Notes: generated from the letters alone by a model not told the origin. Shown: positions 8,203 through 17,024, counted from the stretch's first letter. The stretch: 64,000 nucleotides of DNA from Lachnospiraceae bacterium (GCA_015057425.1 SVEL01000006.1:89301-153300), one strand, 5' to 3'. Numbers and translations are program-made.

Positions 8203-9138
8203 ATGCTGACAAATTTTATGACGGTGGCAGAACAGGTTGCCATTTTGTTTATTCTCATATGTATAGGTGCCCTGGCAGGGAAGACTAAACTTATCAGGAA
8301 GGAAGCAATTCCGAGCCTGAATAACTTTGTTCTTTTCGTTGTTACAACTTCTGTGATAATAAAGTCTTTTTGCAGAGAATTTGATACGGACAGGTTAAAG
8401 GGTCTTATAATTGCCGTGTGCCTTGCAATTTTTGCACATATCATTAATATATTTATAGCAACAATTGTTATAAAAGACAAGGAAAAATCCAAACAAAATG
8501 TATTACGCTTTGCAACGGTATTTTCCAATTGCGGATTTATGGCAATTCCTCTTCAAAGTGCTATTCTTGGTGATGACGGAGTTTTTTATGGAGCCGTATA
8601 TGTGGCAGTTTTTAATATAGCATGCTGGACTTATGGTCTGATAACCATGTCAGGCGGAAAGAAGAATCTTTCCATACGAAAGATATTTATTAATCCGGGA
8701 GTTGTCGGAGTGACGATAGGTATGATAATCTTCGTATTCTCCATAAATTTGCCTGACATAATATATATGCCTTTATCATATGTTGCGGCACTTAATACAC
8801 CACTGCCGATGATTATAATAGGCTTTATGTTATACGAAATTATATCAGCAGGTAAAACTGAAATCAAAGAAATGCTTATGGAAAAAAAGGTGTATATTGC
8901 CATATTCATAAGATTGATAGTTATGCCGCTTATAATGTTCGGCCTGATGCTTATGCTTAAGGTTGACAGACTTATACTTTTAAGTAATATAATCTGTGTG
9001 TCAGCACCGGTTGCAGCGACAACATCTATGTTTGCTGAAAAATTTGGCGGTGATAAAAAGTTATCTGTTGCATCAGTTGGGATTTCAACTATAATATCAC
9101 TTATAACAATGCCGGTTATAGTAAGCCTTGCAATGTAA
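8203..9138 (+). CDS. AEC (auxin efflux carrier) family transporter
   Basis: A 311-residue integral membrane protein with about ten hydrophobic helices in two halves, the pattern of the AEC family. Family features are the FSNCGFMAIPLQSAILG segment and the INPGVVGVTIGMIIFVF segment with broken helices. Members export or import small organic anions such as malate, but the substrate here cannot be assigned. ATG 8203 is chosen over 8182 because AGGAG lies 5-6 bases upstream of it. It has its own promoter at 8140-8168 and is followed closely by the SNF2 helicase gene, which is probably co-transcribed. Confidence 0.88.
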   Translation: MLTNFMTVAEQVAILFILICIGALAGKTKLIRKEAIPSLNNFVLFVVTTSVIIKSFCREFDTDRLKGLIIAVCLAIFAHIINIFIATIVIKDKEKSKQNVLRFATVFSNCGFMAIPLQSAILGDDGVFYGAVYVAVFNIACWTYGLITMSGGKKNLSIRKIFINPGVVGVTIGMIIFVFSINLPDIIYMPLSYVAALNTPLPMIIIGFMLYEIISAGKTEIKEMLMEKKVYIAIFIRLIVMPLIMFGLMLMLKVDRLILLSNIICVSAPVAATTSMFAEKFGGDKKLSVASVGISTIISLITMPVIVSLAM

Positions 9139-9162
9139 TGTAAAGAAAGGATGAGACAAAGG

Positions 9163-11370
9163 ATGGGTTGGTTAAGCAGTAAAGAACGTAAAAGAGCAAA
9201 AAATATACGAAGAAGAATTCAAAATATTATAAATATATTGTCAAATATAATAGGTTTTGAAGACAGATGCAGGTCATCAGTCAGAAACCAATACGATAAA
9301 ATGAGAGAAAATGAGGCGTTAAATGCCCTTAAAAATATGTCGGTTGATGAGATTAATTATAATAAGGCGGGCATAAGGGTAAGTGCCCTTAAAAATGCCG
9401 GAATTGACAATCTGTGGCAACTTTTCAATATGAGAAGGAGTGATATAACTGCCATAAATGGTATAGGTGAATCATCTGTAGACAAGATAATGAATAATCT
9501 CCAAAATCTGTTTGCCAACGCCAAACAGAATGCAAAAGTCAGACTTTCGGCACAAAACCGTACAAAGGCTTCAGACAGTGCCATAATGAATCTGTTTTAT
9601 CTTACAAAGGCAGGAGATATAACCGATGTAGCTAAAAATCTTTATGATGCAAATGTATCTTCATTAAATGAGAAGTTAAAGTCAGCAAAGAAAATGAGTA
9701 ATCCGCTTACATGGTTATTCTCATCAGAAAAAGCCAAGAAAAAGATGATGCAGGATGTTAATGACCTTGAAGCTATATTAAATTCTGATTTGTCCGAGCA
9801 GGTTAACGGACTATTTGAAAAGAGCGAGAGTCTTAAAAAGTCATCGGTTGATGATTGCCTTAGCGACTTTGATAATAATGCGTCATCTTATTACGCGAAG
9901 CTTGATAATGTTATGGGGGTATCCGATGAAGAAAATATTGCAGGTATCAGAAAAATATCTGCAGATCAGGCAGCTTACGGCAATATTATTGAGTCGGATG
10001 TAGATGTAGAAGAACTTATTGAAGAAATAAACCGGGTAGAGCTGGACTTATCGCTTTTAAATGTAACTCTCAGAAGATATCAGGAATTTGGAACAAAGTA
10101 CATAGTAAAACAGAAAAGAACTCTTCTTGGCGACGAGATGGGTCTTGGAAAGACCATGCAGGCAATAGCGGCTATGACACATTTACAAGCTGTCGGCAAG
10201 ACACATTTTATGGTTATTTGTCCTTTAAGTGTCCTTGAAAATTGGAAGAGAGAAGTATCTACACACAGCAAGTTAAATGTAATAGGCATATATGGAGATG
10301 AAGAAGCGAGAGCAGTTGCATTTAATACATGGCTCAATGACGGCGGTGTTGCCATTACTACATACGAGACGGTACAGAGACTTGTAATCACTGATACATT
10401 ATCCCTTGATATGGTTACTGTCGATGAAGCACACTACATAAAAAATCCTGAGGCGGCAAGGACCAAGGCCATAGTAGACATACTTGATAATACTGAAAGT
10501 GTTTTATATATGACGGGTACGCCTATTGAAAATAAGATAGACGAAATGAAATATCTCATCAGATGCTTGCAGCCTGACATATATGAACTTATAAAGGATA
10601 TAAATGATATAGAGGATGCGCTTAACTTTAGAGAAGTTATAATGCCTGTATATTTAAGAAGAACAAGAGACGACGTACTTAAGGAATTACCGGAACTTAT
10701 AGAAAAAGAAGAATGGTGCGAAATGTCTGCTAAAGAGCTTCTCTGGTACAAAGATGAGCTTTCAAAAGAAGATTGTAATTTTATGAAGCTCAGACAGATA
10801 TCGTGGAATATGGCAGATGTGTCAGATTCTACAAAAGCCACAAGATTAATGGAAATATGTGAAGAGGCAGCAGCAGACGGAAGAAGAATAATAGTATTTT
10901 CATTTTTTCTTGGTGTTCTTGAAACAGTGCAAAATATGCTTGGTGACAGATGTGTAGGTCTTATAAACGGCTCCGTTCCGCCGGCAGAAAGACAGGGGCT
11001 GGTAGATAAGCTAAAAGAAGCTCCGGCAGGAAGTGTCCTTGTAAGCCAGATAATATCAGGCGGTGTAGGACTTAATATACAGTGCGCCAGCGTAGTCATA
11101 TTCTGCGAGCCACAGGTTAAGCCGTCAATGGAAATGCAGGCACTGTCAAGAGCCTACAGAATGGGCCAGACAAGGGATGTTTTAGTGCACAGACTCTTAA
11201 TGGCAGACAGTGTGGATGAAAGAATGCTTGAAACATTGAAACAAAAAACACAGGTATTTAATGAGTTTGCCGATGAATCAATCGTAGGCCAGCGAGACAT
11301 AGAAATCAACGATAACGCGATGAAGACTATCGTTGAAGAAGAAAAGAAGCGACTCGGTGTAAGTGAGTAG
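9163..11370 (+). CDS. SNF2-family DEAD/DEAH-box helicase with HhH motif
   Basis: A 735-residue ATP-dependent DNA translocase. The N-terminal 300 residues are basic and helical and contain a helix-hairpin-helix DNA-binding motif (about residues 69-115, LKNAGIDNLWQLF ... INGIGESSVDKIM). The SNF2 ATPase core follows: Walker A GDEMGLGKT near residue 325, DEAH-type box VDEAH near 420, MTGTPIENK, and helicase C motifs QIISGGVGLNIQ and QALSRAYRMGQT near 659. ATG 9163 gives a usable spacing to the AAGGA at 9148-9152; ATG 9151 is the alternative. No restriction or defence partners are adjacent, so its role in repair, transcription or defence is open. Confidence 0.85.
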   Translation: MGWLSSKERKRAKNIRRRIQNIINILSNIIGFEDRCRSSVRNQYDKMRENEALNALKNMSVDEINYNKAGIRVSALKNAGIDNLWQLFNMRRSDITAINGIGESSVDKIMNNLQNLFANAKQNAKVRLSAQNRTKASDSAIMNLFYLTKAGDITDVAKNLYDANVSSLNEKLKSAKKMSNPLTWLFSSEKAKKKMMQDVNDLEAILNSDLSEQVNGLFEKSESLKKSSVDDCLSDFDNNASSYYAKLDNVMGVSDEENIAGIRKISADQAAYGNIIESDVDVEELIEEINRVELDLSLLNVTLRRYQEFGTKYIVKQKRTLLGDEMGLGKTMQAIAAMTHLQAVGKTHFMVICPLSVLENWKREVSTHSKLNVIGIYGDEEARAVAFNTWLNDGGVAITTYETVQRLVITDTLSLDMVTVDEAHYIKNPEAARTKAIVDILDNTESVLYMTGTPIENKIDEMKYLIRCLQPDIYELIKDINDIEDALNFREVIMPVYLRRTRDDVLKELPELIEKEEWCEMSAKELLWYKDELSKEDCNFMKLRQISWNMADVSDSTKATRLMEICEEAAADGRRIIVFSFFLGVLETVQNMLGDRCVGLINGSVPPAERQGLVDKLKEAPAGSVLVSQIISGGVGLNIQCASVVIFCEPQVKPSMEMQALSRAYRMGQTRDVLVHRLLMADSVDERMLETLKQKTQVFNEFADESIVGQRDIEINDNAMKTIVEEEKKRLGVSE

Positions 11371-11396
11371 TGTACAGAATGGAAGTACCTTATGCC

Positions 11397-11435
11397 AAAG
11401 AAACGCTGTAAACATTATGCTTACAGCGTTTCTTT
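11397..11435. terminator. Bidirectional terminator between convergent genes
   Basis: Perfect 15-bp arms 11397-11411 / 11421-11435, 9-nt loop, A/T-rich on both ends. It serves the SNF2 gene and the reverse-strand GH112 gene. Confidence 0.85.
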
Positions 11436-11481
11436 ACTTAGATTTTCACATAGATTTTGCAATACAAATCTTTATATACTT

Positions 11482-13659
11482 TTACAACTTCTTAATTACA
11501 GTCTCAAATGGTTTTAAATCAAAGGATAATTTACCATTAGCCGTATTTACTTCTGTCTGTGCATCAGATTCAGTATTGTTGATTACGACTAATGTCTTTG
11601 ATTCTTCAAAATATGCACATTCCGTATAAGGATTTGATGAACGGTAAAGGGCAGGATTTTCATATCGGCCTGCATATGTCAAAAGTTCATAGAGAAGTGC
11701 AGTGTTCTCAAGTGAATATCTGTAACCTGACATATATACGCAACGTCCTTTTTCAAATGTGTTGAGAGCAACTTCTACGGAACCGTTATCATCTTTAAGA
11801 ACTTTTACATCTTTGTTAAGAACGAAAAGACCATCATTTTTCGGCAAAGTAGCTGCTTTAACAGAGGCATCTGATATACATCCGTCGGCTGAACCGGCAG
11901 GGGTAATATCATAATTATACTTTCCGATACATTTGCGATTGCCTGTATCTTTATCTACACCTAAAAGGTGTGACAATCTGAAATACGAATCTCCTGTATT
12001 ATATGCAGTAGGTTCATTTACTCCGATGAAACCACCACCATTTGCAATATATTCAGTAAGTGTTTCAACAAGCATCGGATTTGCCCAGACGTCACCGCCA
12101 CTCCATGCACTGTCTGCATTTCCTGCATTGATGATGACTTTTACGTCTTCAGGTATACCGAAGACAGATATGTCAGCAAAACTTAAAAATGTTACATCAA
12201 AAGGAAGTCCGGAAATACTTTCTAATAAGTTTGTAAGGTCAATTTCAGGATGTTCGTGAAGATGACCGCTGCAAATCCAGCTTCTGAGGCTTCCCCAGGA
12301 TGTGAGAATACCGATTTTACCTTTGTGTGTATATGGTTTTCCGGCGCCGTGAAGTTCCTTGATTGTACGGAATTCATCAGCTATTTCTTCTATGTAATCG
12401 CAGAAATCAGGGAATGGTTCTACAAGATGTAAGTAACCGCCAAGACCGATTCTGTCTACAGGCTTTCTAAGGAGAGCTCGTCTGACATTTACCCAGAAGC
12501 GGCTTGCATCTAACTTAGGATTACCACCCGGTGCAAATGTAGGTTCACCTGTAAGTCCTGTAGGGAAAAGGTATGGGTGAAGTCTGATTTCTTTTGTTTC
12601 TATGTAAGGATTTTCGCCACAAAGTCTTGTTTCGAATCCGTTAAATACACATTTGATAAGTCCGTCAAATCCAATCTTTGCAAATTCAGGACTGTATGGT
12701 TCTACACCAATCCAGCTGTCATCATAGAACACATAAGCTTTTTTGCCATAGCTGTGAACAAGGTCTACACATTCTTTGCTGAACTCCACTACAAATCTAT
12801 GTGTAAAATCCATCCATTTTCGGTATTTGTCAGATGGAGCATTGTGTGTCTGGTTATAGAGACCGCCGTTGACAAAGTCTTCAGATGTCATTTTGTAGCC
12901 GTTTTCTTTGAAAAATGCTTCCAATGCTACCGGGCTTACTGTAAAGTCATACGAACCCCAGTCAGAGTAGAGTCCGCGTTCTTTCTCGTCAGCTCCCCAG
13001 AACCATGCGAAATTGTAGAACATAGATGTAAAACGGACAACTGTAGTGCTTGGATGAGATTTGCACCAGTCATCAAGCCATTTAAGGATGTTTTCCCTAA
13101 CCTCCGGATATCGTGGGTCTACTGCCATAAGATGTTCTTTATCGCCCCAGTCATTTGTTATGTGGTTGTACATGGAGATTTCTTCCCACAATCTTATAGC
13201 AAGGAAGTTAACTGTATATTTGTGCCATTTATCAGCTTCTACGATAGTTACTGACTTGGTATCAGGATCATATGACCAGTTGCTGATAGGAACTTCATAA
13301 CCTGTTGTACGGTCAAATACCTGCCAGTATTTATATGGATTGACATTTTCATTAATCATAAACTGTTCCGTAAAATATCTGTCCAAGAGTTTGATTTCAA
13401 CCGTATCGCCTGTGGAGGTAACAGGAAAACTCATAAGAAAGTTTTGCTGTAATTTATCCATATTTTGCTTTGCAAATTCGTTATCGGAACGGATAAGACA
13501 AATAGTTGAATAAATACCGTAATCTGAATTGAGAATATCATCTGAAAGCTTAGTTCCGTCGCTGTCGCGGATTACATCAGCGCCCCATTTCTCTGCAAGA
13601 CGCATAGTCAAAGCTTCATATCCGGCCTCCCCCGGAAGTGTAAAATCACCTTTTTTCAT
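11482..13659 (-). CDS. lnpA: 1,3-beta-galactosyl-N-acetylhexosamine phosphorylase (GH112)
   Basis: Cytoplasmic phosphorylase of 725 residues that splits galacto-N-biose or lacto-N-biose with phosphate to galactose 1-phosphate and N-acetylhexosamine, as in mucin and milk-oligosaccharide use. The family start KKGDFTLPGEAGYE, EKWGADVIRDSDGTKLS, the TIM-barrel segments WFWGADEKERGLYSDWG and VYFYDDSWIGVEPYS-like region, and PVDRIGLGGYLHLVEPFPDF are diagnostic. There is no signal peptide. ATG 13659 is chosen because AAGGAAAGG precedes it on this strand; the longer frame starts in poor context. No sugar transporter or N-acetylhexosamine kinase is adjacent. Whether it prefers GNB, LNB or galactosyl-rhamnose cannot be read from the sequence. 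Confidence 0.93.
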   Translation of the reverse strand: MKKGDFTLPGEAGYEALTMRLAEKWGADVIRDSDGTKLSDDILNSDYGIYSTICLIRSDNEFAKQNMDKLQQNFLMSFPVTSTGDTVEIKLLDRYFTEQFMINENVNPYKYWQVFDRTTGYEVPISNWSYDPDTKSVTIVEADKWHKYTVNFLAIRLWEEISMYNHITNDWGDKEHLMAVDPRYPEVRENILKWLDDWCKSHPSTTVVRFTSMFYNFAWFWGADEKERGLYSDWGSYDFTVSPVALEAFFKENGYKMTSEDFVNGGLYNQTHNAPSDKYRKWMDFTHRFVVEFSKECVDLVHSYGKKAYVFYDDSWIGVEPYSPEFAKIGFDGLIKCVFNGFETRLCGENPYIETKEIRLHPYLFPTGLTGEPTFAPGGNPKLDASRFWVNVRRALLRKPVDRIGLGGYLHLVEPFPDFCDYIEEIADEFRTIKELHGAGKPYTHKGKIGILTSWGSLRSWICSGHLHEHPEIDLTNLLESISGLPFDVTFLSFADISVFGIPEDVKVIINAGNADSAWSGGDVWANPMLVETLTEYIANGGGFIGVNEPTAYNTGDSYFRLSHLLGVDKDTGNRKCIGKYNYDITPAGSADGCISDASVKAATLPKNDGLFVLNKDVKVLKDDNGSVEVALNTFEKGRCVYMSGYRYSLENTALLYELLTYAGRYENPALYRSSNPYTECAYFEESKTLVVINNTESDAQTEVNTANGKLSFDLKPFETVIKKL

Positions 13660-13691
13660 ACGCGTGTTTCCTTTCCTTGATTGTTGTGTAC

Positions 13692-13700
13692 ATTGTACCA
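13692..13700 (-). promoter_or_regulatory. Extended -10 promoter for lnpA
   Basis: Minus strand TGG-TACAAT (TACAAT at 13697-13692), 33 bases ahead of the start codon; no good -35. Confidence 0.4.
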
Positions 13701-13732
13701 TATTCTTGTTTTTTCGTATAGATATATTTTTG

Positions 13733-13855
13733 ACACTAAGATATTTTGGTGTAGAGGTATTTAGGAGGAAGTGTATATCTTGGTGTAGATACGTCTTGGT
13801 GCAAAGATAATTAGGAGAAAGAGTACATCTTGATGAAGAGGTATCGCACTTATAC
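13733..13855. repeat. Imperfect direct repeat, about 55-bp period
   Basis: Two related units share TTGGTG, TTAGGAG and an ATCTTG/GTAT(C/T) tail in the same order (around 13745-13800 and 13795-13850). They fill the space between lnpA and the 271-bp structured element. No open reading frame is supported. Confidence 0.45.
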
Positions 13856-13859
13856 GGAA

Positions 13860-14130
13860 ATTTTTGCTATATAAAAAAATGTGATTAGCAGCAAAAAAAG
13901 TAAGTTAGTTTATGCATTTTCTTCATGATTTTTTGACTTTTTTCGCTACATTTTTGCTATATGAAAAAAAGTGGCGAAAAGATACAAAAATTGCATATAT
14001 TTTTTTGCTGACAGTCTAATTTTTATGTATAGCAAAAATTAACCCGTTATATTGACATAATATCAATGATTATGTTAATTTGAACACTATTATTTTTGCT
14101 ACAAAAGGAATTTTTTTATATAGCAAAAAT
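13860..14130. repeat. 271-bp structured intergenic element, copy 1 of 3
   Basis: Perfect 20-bp terminal inverted repeats (13860-13879 / 14111-14130). Nested pairs lie inside: TTTTTGCTATA (13861) with TATAGCAAAAA (14028), CAGCAAAAAAA (13889-13899) with its inverse (14000-14010), and hairpin 13944-13955 / 13965-13976. A separate hairpin follows (14052-14061 / 14069-14078), then a last inverted pair of the core motif (14093-14101 with the terminal arm). The same layout and length recur at 31727-31996 and 60864-61134. No coding potential was found. It may be a MITE-like repeat, a structured RNA or a protein-binding array. Confidence 0.75.
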
Positions 14131-14193
14131 CCATCATATTATGCACAGGTGGTATTGCTGATAACGACGATAATGCCAATTTCAAATTAATAG

Positions 14194-14222
14194 TTACAAA
14201 ACAGCATGATGTCTGATATAAT
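14194..14222 (+). promoter_or_regulatory. Promoter for dgt-like gene
   Basis: TTACAA at 14194-14199, exact 17-bp spacer, TGA-TATAAT extended -10 at 14217-14222. The predicted transcript would carry a leader of about 160 nt that includes three 35-nt repeats. Confidence 0.7.
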
Positions 14223-14230
14223 AAAAATCA

Positions 14231-14335
14231 GATGAAACAGCCGTAAACGAGCATAGTAAAATTAAGGTGAAACAGCCGTAAACGAGCATAGTAAAATTAA
14301 TGTGAAACAGCCGTAAACGAGCATAATAAAAACGA
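14231..14335. repeat. Three tandem 35-bp repeats in the dgt leader
   Basis: Units at 14231-14265, 14266-14300 and 14301-14335 share GTGAAACAGCCGTAAACGAG followed by CATAGTAAAATTAA, with the third unit diverging at its end. There are no spacers, so it is not a CRISPR array. Confidence 0.9.
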
Positions 14336-14388
14336 AATGATAAATGCAACTGCAGTAGAGCTTTTGCCATAATCTGAAGGGAGAAAAT

Positions 14389-15621
14389 ATGAGCAATTAC
14401 TTTGAATTCAGTGAAAGCGAAAAGAGATATCTTGAAAGTATAAATGAAGATTTTGACAGAAATCTTTCGCCTTACGCAACTAAAAATTCTGACGCAATAC
14501 GCAGGATAGAAAGCAGGAGATATGATATAATAAGACCGGCATATTCTTATGATACGGACAGTATAATTCATAATCCTTTGTACAACAGATATGCTGATAA
14601 GACACAGGTTTTTTCTTTCTACCGTAACGATGACCTGACCAGAAGGGCGCTTCATGTGCAGTTCGTTTCAAAGGTTGCCAAAACAATAGGCAGGGCATTA
14701 AGACTTAACCAGGAACTGATAGAAGCCATGGCATTGGGACATGATATGGGACATACTCCGTTTGGACATAAAGGTGAGGAGTATTTAAGTGAATGCTATG
14801 GTGAAGGTACATTGAAGAGAAAAGGTGTAAGAAGATACTTTAATCATAATGTCCACAGTGCCCGTATTTTCAGACATATATTAAAAACAAATCTTACATT
14901 GCAGACATTAAGCGGGATTATATCTCATAACGGTGAAAAAGTCTGTAAAGAATATGCTCCTTCAAAGTTAGATAATTTCGGAGACTTTGATATTCTTTTG
15001 GAAAATTGTTATACAGACAATGATTATCACAAAACACTTCGTCCGAATACATTGGAGGGATGCGTTGTCCGTGTAAGTGACATGATTGCATATGCAGGTA
15101 AGGACAGACAGGATTTGTATAAGACAGGCCTTGTTCCCGCGGATTCATTTAAGAAGGACAGACTTATAGGAACAAAAAACAGGGATATTATTTCCAATAT
15201 GGTTATCAATATTATTAAAAACAGTATTGATTCTCCGTCGTTAAATATGGACGAAGAGGTTTTTAATGATTTACGTGATCTTATAAGTGAAAATTATAGA
15301 ATTATCTATGGCGACGATAGGCTGAATGCCCCTTACGAAGAAGGCGTAAAGCCGCTTATGAAAGGGCTATATGCGAGATTGACAGACGATTTGCTGAATG
15401 AAAATAAGCAGTCGCCTGTGTACAGGCATTATCTTAATGATTACATAATGGGAAGTTCATATAAAGATGAACAGGGCAATATTACAGGTGATGTAGACGA
15501 TATAGTGTGCGATTTTATTGCAAGTATGACAGATGACTATTTTGTAGATATATGTAAAGAACTTCATATCGATGATGAAGCCATAAAAAAACTTAAATAT
15601 CACGAATATTTTGAAAAATAG
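14389..15621 (+). CDS. dgt: dGTP triphosphohydrolase-like HD-domain protein
   Basis: A 410-residue HD-superfamily hydrolase that resembles dGTPases, which cut dNTPs to the nucleoside and triphosphate. The HD metal site lies in ALGHDMGHTPFGHKGEEYL; upstream, DKTQVFSFYRNDDLTRRALHVQFVSKVAKTIGR is typical of the family. The later GIISHNGEK and GCVVRVSDMIAYAGKDRQD segments supply the remaining metal and nucleotide contacts. ATG 14389 has AAGGGAG about 5 bases upstream. The leader contains three tandem 35-bp repeats and the downstream side another tandem repeat. Such enzymes can act in dNTP balance or phage defence; the sequence does not decide. Confidence 0.85.
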   Translation: MSNYFEFSESEKRYLESINEDFDRNLSPYATKNSDAIRRIESRRYDIIRPAYSYDTDSIIHNPLYNRYADKTQVFSFYRNDDLTRRALHVQFVSKVAKTIGRALRLNQELIEAMALGHDMGHTPFGHKGEEYLSECYGEGTLKRKGVRRYFNHNVHSARIFRHILKTNLTLQTLSGIISHNGEKVCKEYAPSKLDNFGDFDILLENCYTDNDYHKTLRPNTLEGCVVRVSDMIAYAGKDRQDLYKTGLVPADSFKKDRLIGTKNRDIISNMVINIIKNSIDSPSLNMDEEVFNDLRDLISENYRIIYGDDRLNAPYEEGVKPLMKGLYARLTDDLLNENKQSPVYRHYLNDYIMGSSYKDEQGNITGDVDDIVCDFIASMTDDYFVDICKELHIDDEAIKKLKYHEYFEK

Positions 15622-15625
15622 AATG

Positions 15626-15715
15626 AAAAGTAAAATGAAAAAGTACAAATATCCTTAAAAAGTAAAATGAAAAAGTACAAATATCCTTAAAAAAGTAGTA
15701 TGAAAAACACAAATA
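15626..15715. repeat. Tandem 32-bp repeat, about three copies
   Basis: AAAAGTAAAATGAAAAAG followed by TACAAATATCCTT begins at 15626 and 15658, with a weaker third unit from 15691. It lies just after dgt. No terminator is evident there. Confidence 0.85.
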
Positions 15716-15812
15716 AAATTTGAAATTCAGAATAATAAAACATATTTAAGAGAATAGTAAACATATAAATGCAGAATTCAATAATATAAAAACCGGTTTG
15801 GAGTTGAAAAAT

Positions 15813-16727
15813 ATGATATATACAGTTACTTTTAATCCGTCGCTCGACTATGTTGTCACGGTGGAAAATTTTGAAATGGGAAAAACCAATAGAACAAAGG
15901 ATGAGTATATGATACCGGGCGGTAAGGGCATAAATGTATCATTGATGTTAAACAATCTTGGCTATCATAATGTTGCATTGGGTTTTACCGCAGGATTTAC
16001 GGGTGATGAAATATCAAAGATTCTGAAAGAAAAAGGTTGCGACATTGATTTTATAAAAGTCGAAAAAGGATTCTCAAGAGTAAATGTTAAAGTGAAAAAT
16101 GACACAATAACAGAGATAAACGGCACAGGACCGGTTTTGGACACCGGTTATATCGGCAGACTTCTTTCGAGAATAGATCAACTGAAGGATGGAGATGTAC
16201 TCGTTCTTGCAGGAAGCATACCGGCATCAGCAGATAAAGAAATATACAGTAAAATTATGGATATGTTAAGTGACAGAAAGATAATGACTGTAGTGGATGC
16301 CACAAAGGATTTACTGTTAAATACATTAAAGTTTAAACCATTTCTTATAAAACCAAATCACCATGAATTGGGAGAAATATTTGGTATAGAAATCAATGAT
16401 AAGGAGAATGCTATAAAATATGCACACAAGCTTCATGATATGGGAGCGGAAAATGTCATTGTGTCTATGGCAGGCGAAGGTGCAGTTATGGTTGACTCTA
16501 CAGGAAAAGTATATAGCACATGTGCACCAAAAGGTGAATTTGTCAATGGTGTGGGAGCAGGAGATTCCATGGTGGCAGGTTTTATAGCAGGCTGGTTGGA
16601 AAAACAGGACTATGAACATGCATTTCTTATGGGAGTTTCAGCAGGAAGCGCTACGGCTTTTTCGGAGGGACTTGGCGAGAAAGAAGAAATAACAAAAATA
16701 TTCAGGGATTTGTATAAGGGAAAATAA
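15813..16727 (+). CDS. fruK: 1-phosphofructokinase (PfkB family)
   Basis: PfkB-type sugar-phosphate kinase of 304 residues, probably making fructose 1,6-bisphosphate from fructose 1-phosphate. It begins MIYTVTFNPSLDYVV, the usual N-terminus of FruK/LacC enzymes. The sugar site motif is PGGKGINVS and the C-terminal PfkB signature VNGVGAGDSMVAGFIAGW holds the catalytic Asp. Tagatose-6-phosphate kinase (LacC) is the alternative. I use ATG 15813, with GGAG at 15800-15803; the upstream TTG is less likely. It is followed by HPr and enzyme I genes in one unit, which supports a PTS-linked role, though no PTS permease is in the window. Confidence 0.82.
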   Translation: MIYTVTFNPSLDYVVTVENFEMGKTNRTKDEYMIPGGKGINVSLMLNNLGYHNVALGFTAGFTGDEISKILKEKGCDIDFIKVEKGFSRVNVKVKNDTITEINGTGPVLDTGYIGRLLSRIDQLKDGDVLVLAGSIPASADKEIYSKIMDMLSDRKIMTVVDATKDLLLNTLKFKPFLIKPNHHELGEIFGIEINDKENAIKYAHKLHDMGAENVIVSMAGEGAVMVDSTGKVYSTCAPKGEFVNGVGAGDSMVAGFIAGWLEKQDYEHAFLMGVSAGSATAFSEGLGEKEEITKIFRDLYKGK

Positions 16728-16766
16728 AATATAAACAGACTTTTATGTGGAAAGGTATAAGGGAGT

Positions 16767-17024
16767 ATGGTAGAATTTGATTATATGATTAAGGATGAGC
16801 ATGGGATTCATGCCCGTCCGGCAGGGGAACTTGTAAAAATTGCAAAGGAATTTCAATCGGAAATTGAAATCTGTAATGGAGAAAAATGTGCTTCGGCAAA
16901 GAAAATACTTGGTATAATGGGGCTTGGAGCAACAAAAGGAAATAATATAACGGTTAAAGCCGACGGAGTAGATGAAAAGCAGGCTGCTGCAGCCATAGAA
17001 AAGTTCTTACAGACTAATTTATAG
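16767..17024 (+). CDS. ptsH: HPr-like phosphocarrier with Lys at the Ser46 position
   Basis: Phosphocarrier of 85 residues that takes phosphate from enzyme I and passes it to sugar permeases. The active His15 is in HGIHARPAGELV. In most Firmicutes the regulatory Ser46 begins SIMG; here the aligned stretch is SAKKILGIMGLG, which puts Lys at position 46 and Gly at 52. If the alignment is right, it cannot be phosphorylated by HPr kinase at that site, so it would not act as the CcpA co-repressor. It lies between fruK and ptsI (35 bases ahead of ptsI), so it is likely the partner of this enzyme I. The genome may also encode a canonical HPr elsewhere. Confidence 0.92.
   Translation: MVEFDYMIKDEHGIHARPAGELVKIAKEFQSEIEICNGEKCASAKKILGIMGLGATKGNNITVKADGVDEKQAAAAIEKFLQTNL

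Noticed and set aside
11363..11629. Forward 88-codon frame after the SNF2 gene
   Set aside because: It crosses the bidirectional terminator and the 3' end of the GH112 gene.
12577..13254. Forward reading frame of 225 codons
   Set aside because: It is antisense to the GH112 gene, Cys/Phe-rich and without a ribosome binding site.
13860..14130. Target-site duplication around the 270-bp element
   Set aside because: No clear direct repeat borders any of the three copies, so transposition is not shown.
14231..14335. Possible CRISPR array (three 35-bp repeats)
   Set aside because: The units are directly adjacent with no spacers, and no cas genes are present.
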